Assembly (NCBI RefSeq): GCF_900269665.1
Contig: NZ_LT985361.1
Location: forward strand, 1,327,466-1,363,825
Length of the DNA: 36,360 nucleotides
Direction: 5' to 3'
Source: Nocardia suismassiliense
GTDB lineage: Bacteria > Actinomycetota > Actinomycetes > Mycobacteriales > Mycobacteriaceae
Shown here: positions 28,544 through 36,360 of the stretch, piece by piece
How positions within the stretch are numbered: the first letter of the stretch is position 1
Layout of the letters: the number at the start of each line of letters is the position of its first letter
Program-made: the position numbers and the translations under genes
Notes under the pieces: model-generated
Databases searched by the model: none
Seen by the model: the letters and a program-made list of their open reading frames with translations, nothing else
Told to the model about the DNA's origin: nothing

Positions 28544-31500
28544 CGGCGCCACCGCAGATCGAGGACATCCTCGCGCTCAGCCCGCTGCAGGAGGGGCTCT
28601 ACTCGCTGTCGCAGTTGACCGGTGACGAGATCGACCTGTACACCATGCAATTCGTCGTCGACATCGACGGACCGGTGGACGTGGCGCTGTTGCGCGCGAG
28701 TGCGCAGGCCATGCTCGACCGGCACCCGAACCTGCGTGTGTCGTTCTGGGATCGGGAGGTGCCGAAGCCGGTGCAGATCGTGCCCACCCGGGCCGAGCTG
28801 CCATGGGCCGAACGGGTCGCGTTGCCCGCGGAATTCGCGGCGATCGCGGAGTCGGAGCGGCGGCGGCCATTCGATCTGAATCATGGTCCGGCACTGCGTA
28901 TTCTGCTGCTCACCGTGCCGGGTAGCGTGCCCCGCCGGCGGCTGCTGCTGACCGCCCACCACATCCTGATGGACGGCTGGGCGGTCGCGGTGTTCTTCAC
29001 CGAGCTGCTTGCGGTGTATCAGGCAGGCGGGTTCGCGGATTCGCTGCCCGCGCCGCGGCCGTATCGGGATTACATCGGGTGGCTGGCCGCTCAGGACAGC
29101 GCCGCGGCGCTGGACCGCTGGGCGGAGTATCTGCGCAAAGTCAGTGGTCCGTTGATGATTGCCGAGGGCACCGTCGGCGGCACCGAGGTGCCGGTGAAGA
29201 CGCGACTCACGTTGCCCGCCGAACAGACCGCGCGCCTTCAGCAGTGGGCCCGCGCGCACGGGCTGACACTCAACACCGCCGTGCAGTTCGCCTGGATGGT
29301 CGTGCTCAGCAGGCTCACCGACCGCCGCGACGTAGTGTTCGGCACCACCATCTCCGGTCGGCCGGAACAGTTGGCTGGGGTGGAGGCCATGGTCGGCCTG
29401 TTCATCAATACGGTTCCGGTCGCCCATCGGCTGGATCGCTCGACGAGCGTGCTCGAGCAATGTGCGGTGCTGCAACGGGAATCTGCCGCCATGCGCGACG
29501 TCGGCTATCTGAGCCTGTCGTCCGTGCAGCGCACCGCGGGCCACGGTGCGTTGTTCGATACGCTTTTCGTGTTCGAGAACGCGCCGATCGGCGACGCGAT
29601 CAACACCGTCACGGCGTCGGACGGCGCGCGTTTCCGGCCGATCGAGATGGAGAGCCTAGCCCACTATCCGTTGACGGTGGTCTCGCATCTCAGCGACGGT
29701 GACCTGGTTGTACTGGTGGAGGCGATGCCTGCGGCGCTGCCGCACCTGAGTCCCACCGAGATCGGCGACCGGTTGCTCTCGGTACTGCGGCAGCTCCCGG
29801 ATATCGGTGACGCGGCACCCGATGCGCTCGACATTCTGACCGTGGCGGAGCGGGACGAATTCTATTCGCCAGCAACCGATTCGGCGCTGACAATGGAGTC
29901 GACGGTGTGGGAACTGTTCGAGCGACAGGCCGAACGCACGCCGGATGCGTTGGCACTGACCACGGGCGCGGGGGAGCAGTACACCTACCGCTCGTTGCAC
30001 GCAGCGGCCTGCCGCTTGGCGGGCGAGCTGGCCGAACACGGCGTCGGGCCGGAAGCTGTTGTAGCACTGGTCTTGCCACGATCGGCACAATCCATCGTCG
30101 GCATCCTTGCGACGCTCGCTGTCGGCGCAGCCTATGTGCCGGTGGATATTTCGCTGCCCGCGGTGCGGATCGAATCGATTCTGCGTCAGGCGCGCCCCGC
30201 GCTGGCCCTCGCCACCGGCGGCACCCTCGACCTGTTGGACGGATACGCGGTCGACACCGTGGTGCTCGACGATCCGGCAGTGGCGGAACGCATTTCGCAA
30301 CGCCCCGCGGCGACGCCGGCGGTGTACCGTTCGCCGTCGCACAGTGCGTACCTGATCTTCACCTCCGGCTCCACCGGCGAGCCGAAGGGCGTTGTCGGCA
30401 CCAATGCCGCGCTGACCGGCTATTTCGCCGACCATAACGACCGCTGCTACCGCCCCGCGATGGCACGGCTCGGTCGTCCGCTGCGGATCGCGCATGCGTG
30501 GTCGCTCAGCTTCGACGCGTCGTGGCAGCCGATGGTCGGCCTGCTGGCGGGTCAGCAGATCCACCTGTTCGACGCCGAAGAAATGCGCGACGCACACCTG
30601 CTCGTCGAGGGCATGGCTCGGCACGACATCGACATGATCGACACGACGCCGTCGATGTTCGCGCAGCTCAGTGCGGCGGGCCTGCTGGAAAGGGAACTTC
30701 CGGTCCTGGCGCTCGGCGGTGAGGCCATCGATCTGGCGCTCTGGACTCGGCTGCGATCGCTGACCGGGACCGCCGTATACAACTGCTACGGGCCGACCGA
30801 GACAACCGTCGAGGCGGTGGTCGCCGCTGTCGCGGCCACCGAGACACCGACCATCGGCCTGCCGACGGCCGGAATGTCGGGCTATGTCCTCGATTCCATG
30901 CTGCGGCCGGTGCCGCGGGGTGTCGTCGGCGAGCTGTACCTGTCCGGAGTCCAGCTGGCCCGAGGTTATGCCGGCCAGGCGGGAACCACCGCCGATCGTT
31001 TCGTCGCGGACCCGCTTCGGCCGGGTCTGCGCATGTACCGCACCGGCGACCTGGTCCGCCGCCTGCCGCACGGCGGCTTCGGCTACCTCGGCCGCGCCGA
31101 CGCGCAGGTGAAGGTCCGCGGATATCGCATCGAGATCGGCGAGATCGACACCGCCCTGCGTCGGCTACCCGGTGTGGACACCGCCGCGGTCACCGTCGTC
31201 CGCCGCGCCGGTGGCGCGAGTCTCGCCGGTTTCGTTGTCGGCAGGCCGAACCACGATCTCGACCCGGCCCGAATGCGGGCCGGTCTCGCGGAACGCTTGC
31301 CCACGTACATGATTCCGGCGCGGATCGTCGTGCTCGATCGGCTACCGGTGAACTCGAACGGCAAGCTCGACGGTCATGCGCTCAACCGGCTCGCCGAAGC
31401 GGCGCTGTCCGGCGGGCCGAGCAATGGTGGCGCTGCGGTCACCGAGACCGAACACGCGCTGTGCGAGGTCTTCGCCGAATTGTTCGACGGCCGGGCGCCC

Positions 31501-33072
31501 GGCGTGAACGAGGATTTCTTCGCGCTCGGTGTGGACAGCATCGTCGCGATCTCCCTCGTCAACAAGGCGCGGCGCCACGGCATCGCGGTAAGTCCGCGAA
31601 TGGTGCTGGCCACCCCGACGATTCGTGAACTGGGTGCCGCTATCGATGCCGCGACAACCGCGTCGGCGAGCACCGAGGCGGCCGACTACGGTGCGGTACC
31701 GCCGCTACCGGTGGTGTCGTGGATGTACGAGTACGGCAACTTCCGCCGGTTCACGCAGACCGCGCTGCTGCGGCTGCCCACCGGGATCCCCGGCACCGCA
31801 GTGGAATCGGTGTTGCAGGCATTGCTCGACGGACATGACACGCTTCGCGCACAGCTGGTCGATACCGCGGACGGCCCGCGCTTGGTGACCCGGGCCCCGG
31901 GTGTCGTGGCGGCCACCGATCTCATCGACCGCATCGAGTGCCCGACCGCTTCCGACGCGGAGCTCGATGCGTTGATCGCGGCCTCTGCCCGCACCGCAAT
32001 GGACCAGATCGATCCGCATACCGGCGCACTCGTCCGTGCCGTGTGGTTCACGGGTACGCACGACGGCGACATCCTGCTACTGGCCGTGCACCATCTCGCG
32101 GTCGACGTGGTCTCCTGGCACATCCTGCTCGGTGGCCTCGGCGAAGCGTGGGCCGCCATCGAAGCCGGGGCCACGCCGAAGCCGTTGCCCGAGTTCACTT
32201 CCTATCGCCGGTGGTCGCAGCTGATGGCTGAGCGCGCGACGGACCCCGCGGTGCTCGCGCAGCAGGAGTATTGGGTGAATCAGGTCAGCGCACCCGATCC
32301 GGTACTGGGTCAGCGACTTCCGGAGCCACCGGCCGACACCTGGTCTTCCCTGCGCGTCACGCCGGCGGTCACGCCCGTCCCCGTCACCGCGCGCATCCTT
32401 GCCTCGTTGTCGAAGGACGAAGGTGTCCGTGAATTCCTGCTGACGGCCCTGACGATGACGGTGGCGAGCTGGCGCAACGAGCGGAACCAGGAGGCGAGCG
32501 CAGGCGCGCTGATCGCGTTGGAGGGACATGGTCGCGCGGACGACCTGCTCGGCACCGACACCACGAATACCCTCGGCTGGTTCACCAGCGTCTTCCCGGT
32601 CCGCCTCGGCGTCGGCGCCGTCTCGATCGATGTCGCCCAGGCCGAGGCGGATCCGGCCGCGGCCCGTGCGCTGTTGAATTCGATTGCCGCGCAACTCGCT
32701 TCGATTCCCGCCGCAGGCTTGGACTACGGCCTGCTCCGGTACAGCGCCCGAACACCGGAACTACTGGCCGCCCCGGAGCCGCAGATCGAGTTCAACTACC
32801 TCGGCCGAGTCGATTTGAGCGGCAACGCGACCCAGTCGTGGTCGGTGATCACCGACACCCGCAACGACGCCCTACCCCTCGACCCCGAACCCGACCTACC
32901 CCTGCGCTACGCCCTCGACGTCATCTCCGGCATCGGCACCACGCCAGACGGCCCTCAGCTGTCCACCAACTGGCGCTGGAGCGCTGCACTGTTCACCCCC
33001 GCCGACGCCGACCACCTCGCCACCCTCTGGCAACGCGCCGTAGCCGCCCTGGCAGACGCGCTGGAGACCTGA
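28540..33072 (+). CDS. mbtF: MbtF-type nonribosomal peptide synthetase (C-A-PCP-E-like)
   Basis: A 1510-residue terminal NRPS; mycobacterial MbtF is about 1460. The condensation domain starts with the LSPLQEGL motif and has HHILMDG (H140/H141/D145). The adenylation domain (about 460-960) has FTSGSTGEPKG (around 608), SFDASWQPM and NCYGPTETTVE. By-eye pocket residues read D-A-Q-S-A-G-C-V-E. The carrier serine is S1000 in L-G-V-D-S. The C-terminal domain looks like an epimerase-type member of the condensation superfamily: HHLAVDVVSW (H1184/H1185/D1189), EGHGR, LGWFTSVFPV, DYGLLRY and EFNYLGRVD. There is no thioesterase, so release probably occurs by cyclisation of the terminal hydroxylysine. 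The GTG at 28540 is chosen because it forms a GTGA overlap with the previous stop; a GTG at 28525 is also in frame. Confidence 0.9.
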
Positions 33073-33167
33073 TCGGCACTCGCTTCAGCGAGCTCAAACC
33101 CGTAATCCGGATACCGTAAGATCGGCTGCCGCTGAGCAATCCGATGTAGAGGTCGAGGGAGGTACCG

Positions 33168-34262
33168 ATGACCCCGCCGGTACCGGGTTGGTTCGCGGCT
33201 TCGGTGATCGGGTTCGGGTTCGTCGTGGTGGTCGCCCGTTGGCTGCTGGTGCGGGAGTCGATGACCAATCGGTTGGTCAACCGGATGCTGAGTTGGCAGA
33301 CCGGGGCCGCAGCCATTGTGGAGTGGGGTGAAGGCACCGACTTCGCGGACCTGACGTATCGGGTGTTTCTGGCCTGCGGTGCGGTCACGGTCGCCAGTGC
33401 GTACGGCATTGCGGCCCTGCTCGCCGGGGCCGATCCGGCTACCGCCCGCCACCGACAGCGCGGGTATGACGCCGTCGCGGCTGTCGGTGCTGTGATCGTG
33501 GTGTTCCTCGGTCAGCAGGTGGACCCAACGGCACCGGGCTTCGGCTGGAAGTCGCCGCTGCTCTGGGCGATGTTCAACATCCCTGTCGCCGCGCTCTCGA
33601 TCAACATCATTCGCGCTACCGTGCGTGATCTCCGGGTGGCGACCGCGACAACTCGCGAACGTCTCGTGTTCTCAGCGCTTTTCCTGGTCGCGGTGTATTG
33701 CATCTACTGTGCGGGCGCCTCCGGGGTGCAGGTCCTCGCCGGACAACCGTCGGACAGTCCGAGCGCGGACTGGACACTGGCCTCGTGCTTCAGCATGTTC
33801 GTGATCACCACGTTGCTGGTCGTCCCGGTGGTCAACGTGCTGCTGGCCAGGGCAGGGTGGGACCGCACCGGTCGTCATTACCGTCGCCTGTTCCCACTGT
33901 GGCGCGACCTCACGACGGCCGTGCCCGGCGTCGTGCTGGACCAGGGCCCCGCGCGCCGTGATTCCGAGTCGCGGCTGTACCGCAGGCTGGTCGAGATCCA
34001 GGACGCACTGCAACATTTGAAGCTGTATATGCCGCCGGGGGAGGAGCCGCCGCAGTCCGTCGACAGCTATGCCGCGCGAATAGCGCATGCCGCGAACAAC
34101 AAGCTGCGCGGCCACGAGCCCGCGGTGCCGGTCTCGGCCGGTGATCGCAACGAACCGATCGCGCGGGACCGGGCTGCCGACCTCGAACGAATGCTGGAAT
34201 TGGCAAGGGTGTGGCCGGGCACTCGCGTCGGGGTGCCGCGGCTGGATGGATCGCATCGATGA
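33168..34262 (+). CDS. MAB_1171c-type putative transporter (DUF6545-like), first of pair
   Basis: A 364-residue membrane protein with about six to seven hydrophobic helices in residues 8-230 and a soluble C-terminal domain. The latter has RRLFPLWRDLTTAVPGVVL, ESRLYRRLVEIQDALQHLK and YAARIAHAA. This layout matches, from memory, the actinobacterial MAB_1171c family with a DUF6545 tail. Transport is only a predicted role, with no known substrate. A strong GAGGGAGG ribosome-binding site precedes the ATG. It starts 96 bases after the NRPS operon on the same strand and could be read through from it, though the fresh ribosome-binding site and gap allow a separate promoter. It overlaps its paralogue by 4 bases. 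Confidence 0.75.
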   Translation: MTPPVPGWFAASVIGFGFVVVVARWLLVRESMTNRLVNRMLSWQTGAAAIVEWGEGTDFADLTYRVFLACGAVTVASAYGIAALLAGADPATARHRQRGYDAVAAVGAVIVVFLGQQVDPTAPGFGWKSPLLWAMFNIPVAALSINIIRATVRDLRVATATTRERLVFSALFLVAVYCIYCAGASGVQVLAGQPSDSPSADWTLASCFSMFVITTLLVVPVVNVLLARAGWDRTGRHYRRLFPLWRDLTTAVPGVVLDQGPARRDSESRLYRRLVEIQDALQHLKLYMPPGEEPPQSVDSYAARIAHAANNKLRGHEPAVPVSAGDRNEPIARDRAADLERMLELARVWPGTRVGVPRLDGSHR

Positions 34263-35365
34263 CACTGCCCGCACCGGTGACAGCGCCGGCCCCGACGCCG
34301 GTGATCATCGCGGCGATCGCACTGCTGTGCGCGGTCACCCTGGCTCGCTGGCTGGTCATCGAGCCGACGCCCGCCTCGCGGCGGGTCAGTCGGGCGATCT
34401 CGTGGATATCGATCGGCTCGCTGGTGCACCAGTGCCTCGACGCCATCGGCTACGAAGAGCTGGCGATTCACCTCTATCTCTGCTGCACGGTGCTGGCCAT
34501 AGCCGATCTGTACGGTCTGGCAAAGCTTTTCGCCGACGCCGATCCGGCTCGGGCGCGCGAACGCCAGCGCATCTACGACGCGGCCGCCGTCGTAGCCGGT
34601 ATCGCGACGGCGCTCGTCGGGCGGACGGAAGGCACCGACACCGGCTTCTGGCTGCGCGCGATAGTCAGTTTGGCGGTGTTCAATGTGCCGTTGCTCGTGG
34701 CCGGGGTGCACATCATGCGTGCTTGTCTGCGCGATCTTCGGGTAGAGAACTCGCTGCTGAAGCGGGTTCCCTACATCGGTCTGCTCATGCTGACGACCGG
34801 GTGGTTCTTCGGCTCGGGCCTGGCCGTGCTGCGCGCCTTCGACGGCAAACCACCGGGGTACATATCGACCGAGTGGAGTCCGGTGTCGTGCCTGTTCTGC
34901 GTGCTTCTCGCGCTGGTGACCGGGGTGCCCTTGGTCCACGCGATACTGGCGCGCATCGGCTGGGATCGCACCGGGCGCGAGCTGCGCAGGCTGGAGCCGC
35001 TGTGGCGTGACCTCACCACGGCGGTGCCCGAGGTCGTACTGCCCGCCGGTCCGGGCCCGCGCGAGCCCGAGTCGCGGCTGTACCGGACAACGGTGGAGAT
35101 CAGGGACGCGTTGCTGCATCTCAAACCGCATCTGTCGGCCGACGAGGGGCCCGGGACATCCGGGGAGACCTACGCGATGCAGATCGCCCGAGCCGCCCGC
35201 GCCCGCATGGACGGCATCGCTCCGACGGGTACCCGGCCGGCGCGCTTTCCCCAGATATCGGCACGGGACATGCGATCCGAGCTCGCCTACCTGCTCGACC
35301 TGGCGCGCCAGTGGCCGCGTGCCCGCGCCGCGATCAGTGATCCTGCGCCGGCGAGCCGACGATGA
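34259..35365 (+). CDS. MAB_1171c-type putative transporter (DUF6545-like), second of pair
   Basis: A 368-residue paralogue of the preceding gene, with the same helix layout and C-terminal blocks RRLEPLWRDLTTAVPEVVL, PESRLYRTTVEIRDALLHLK, and MQIARAARARMDG. The ATG at 34259 sits in an ATGA overlap with the upstream stop, so translation is coupled and the two may form a heteromer; a longer in-frame start at 34211 would lie inside the previous gene. Its last 32 bases overlap, tail to tail, the 3' end of the SagB-like gene on the other strand. Function unknown; gene duplication in place is the simplest origin of the pair. Confidence 0.75.
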   Translation: MTLPAPVTAPAPTPVIIAAIALLCAVTLARWLVIEPTPASRRVSRAISWISIGSLVHQCLDAIGYEELAIHLYLCCTVLAIADLYGLAKLFADADPARARERQRIYDAAAVVAGIATALVGRTEGTDTGFWLRAIVSLAVFNVPLLVAGVHIMRACLRDLRVENSLLKRVPYIGLLMLTTGWFFGSGLAVLRAFDGKPPGYISTEWSPVSCLFCVLLALVTGVPLVHAILARIGWDRTGRELRRLEPLWRDLTTAVPEVVLPAGPGPREPESRLYRTTVEIRDALLHLKPHLSADEGPGTSGETYAMQIARAARARMDGIAPTGTRPARFPQISARDMRSELAYLLDLARQWPRARAAISDPAPASRR

Positions 35366-36360
35366 TGCTGCCGACCGCGCACTCGGTCAGCTCGTCAACC
35401 CCGGCCGCGGCGGCGAAAGCGGCAGTGTCACTGAACCCTTGGGCGCACGCGCCGAGTCCCATCGCCGTCGCGGCGAGGTACACGGTCTGCATGACGACGC
35501 CGACGTGCTTCAAGATGCTGGCGTAGGCCACCTGCTCGTAGGTCCACATGACACGCCCCGATCGCGCGGCGAGCAGCAGCACCAGCTGCGGTTCGGCGCC
35601 CTCCGCGAGGGTCGCCGAGGTGGCGCGCAGCAACCGTTGTACCGCAGGCGAATCCAGGTCGGCGACCGGCCGCAGCACATGGTCGAACGAGTCGTAGTGG
35701 TACATGCCCGGCGCGAGCCCGTCGACGTGTCGCACGATCGGGTAGAGCTCGAGTTCGTAGACGCTGCCGCCCGACGGATAGGGCCGCGACGCCAATTCCT
35801 CACCGGGACCGGCACTTCGCACACCGCGGGTGCGTGCCGTCCGATACAGCAACTCGCCCAGCTGATCTCGGGTGATCGGGTCGGCGTCGTCGAACGCCCG
35901 GGTCGATCGCCGGTCCTCCAGCACCGCCGTCAGCGTCGGGTCCGCGGCCCGCAGCGCGGCGAGGTCCGGCGTCGCGAGCGGCGCCGGCTCGCCGGGATAA
36001 TCCGGCTTGCGCGCGGGCGGCTGCGGATAACTGTCCTTGGCCCACTTGGTCGGGCCGAAGTGATCCCAGGTGACGGTGCGCTCGCCGAGCGTGCTGCGCC
36101 GGTGGAACCACAGGTCGGCGGCGTTCCAACTGCGCGTGGCGAAGTCGCGCTCCTCGTCCTCCGGATCCGCGACGAGGAATCCGCACCAGTGCAGATCGGC
36201 CGCGAGCTGCGACTTGATCGAGACCGGCAGCGGCGACTCGGCCGCGCCGAAACCGTCCAGCAGGGAAAGCAGTCTCGGATCGTGGATTCGCACATCGCAC
36301 CAGGACAGCGGATGTTCGAGCACGAAACCGTCCGAGTCACGGTGCAGCACGGCGAACTTC
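35334..36360 (-). CDS. SagB/ThcOx-like nitroreductase-fold oxidase (5' end outside window)
   Basis: At least 342 residues are visible. The frame stays open to the right edge (K-F-A-V precedes the first possible GTG at 36350), so the start is probably outside. The C-terminal 220 residues are a nitroreductase-fold FMN domain of the SagB type. They have RRSTRAF (FMN phosphate contact), YPSGGSVYELELYPIV, PGMYHYD, and SILKHVGVVMQTVYLAATAMGLGACAQGF. An N-terminal domain of about 120 residues (RDSDGFVLEHPLSW and HWCGFLV) is the kind found in two-part SagB proteins. Known relatives oxidise azolines to azoles in thiazole/oxazole-modified RiPPs, though many SagB-like proteins act elsewhere. Partner cyclodehydratase genes, if any, would be beyond the right edge. 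Confidence 0.8.
   Translation of the reverse strand, partial: KFAVLHRDSDGFVLEHPLSWCDVRIHDPRLLSLLDGFGAAESPLPVSIKSQLAADLHWCGFLVADPEDEERDFATRSWNAADLWFHRRSTLGERTVTWDHFGPTKWAKDSYPQPPARKPDYPGEPAPLATPDLAALRAADPTLTAVLEDRRSTRAFDDADPITRDQLGELLYRTARTRGVRSAGPGEELASRPYPSGGSVYELELYPIVRHVDGLAPGMYHYDSFDHVLRPVADLDSPAVQRLLRATSATLAEGAEPQLVLLLAARSGRVMWTYEQVAYASILKHVGVVMQTVYLAATAMGLGACAQGFSDTAAFAAAAGVDELTECAVGSIIVGSPAQDH

Noticed and set aside
33072..33167. CTCGCT/AGCGAG inverted repeat just after the last NRPS gene, considered as a terminator
   Set aside because: The stem is six bases with a two-base loop, which is too tight to form a convincing hairpin, and there is no T run.
33168..36360. A RiPP precursor peptide inside the window for the SagB-like enzyme
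   Set aside because: No short Cys/Ser/Thr-rich frame with a ribosome-binding site was found between the right-hand genes; any precursor would have to lie beyond the edge.

Overview
This is high-GC actinobacterial DNA, most likely from a Nocardia or close relative in the Mycobacteriales. The evidence is a mycobactin/nocobactin-type siderophore assembly line, IdeR-type iron boxes, an MMPL transporter, an MTB12-like secreted protein and a Glycolipid_bind-domain protein. The assignment to Nocardia is inference. No rRNA, tRNA, CRISPR array or insertion sequence was seen. No stretch longer than about 300 bases lacks a gene.

Left flank (1-9222): the C-terminal part of an EXLDI-family protein and an MMPL transporter end at a strong shared hairpin. 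Beyond it, on the minus strand, is a large membrane protein with a C-terminal helix-turn-helix and an Asn-Gly-His-rich repeat. Then come a CPBP-family membrane protease with a possible KstR-like operator upstream, and a minus-strand run of a PPOX-family flavin/F420 protein, a Glycolipid_bind protein and an RluA-type pseudouridine synthase. A 64-residue protein and a DinB/maleylpyruvate-isomerase-like protein complete the flank.

Siderophore locus (about 9250-33072): an iron box precedes an IrtA/IrtB-type ABC transporter pair. On the minus strand are a stand-alone siderophore-interacting reductase, with its own iron box, and a membrane-anchored alpha/beta hydrolase downstream of it. A secreted MTB12-like protein sits divergently from an MbtG-type lysine N6-hydroxylase, with a weaker box between them. 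An MbtK-like acyltransferase (minus) and the main assembly-line operon (plus) diverge from a good iron box at 18011-18029. The operon runs type II thioesterase, ketosynthase (MbtC), AT-KR-ACP (MbtD), NRPS C-A-PCP-C-PCP (MbtE) and NRPS C-A-PCP-E-like (MbtF), with short gaps or overlaps throughout. Inferred roles: the hydroxylase and acyltransferase modify lysine, the PKS/NRPS proteins build the hydroxy-acid and two-hydroxylysine half of the siderophore, IrtAB moves the ferric complex, and the reductase releases iron. The salicylate/oxazoline front end (MbtI, MbtA, MbtB and MbtH equivalents) is not in the window and must lie elsewhere.

Right flank (33168-36360): two tandem paralogous membrane proteins of the MAB_1171c/DUF6545 type overlap by 4 bases. 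The second overlaps tail-to-tail with a SagB-like nitroreductase-fold oxidase that runs off the right edge. That could mark the border of a RiPP or other tailoring locus outside the window.
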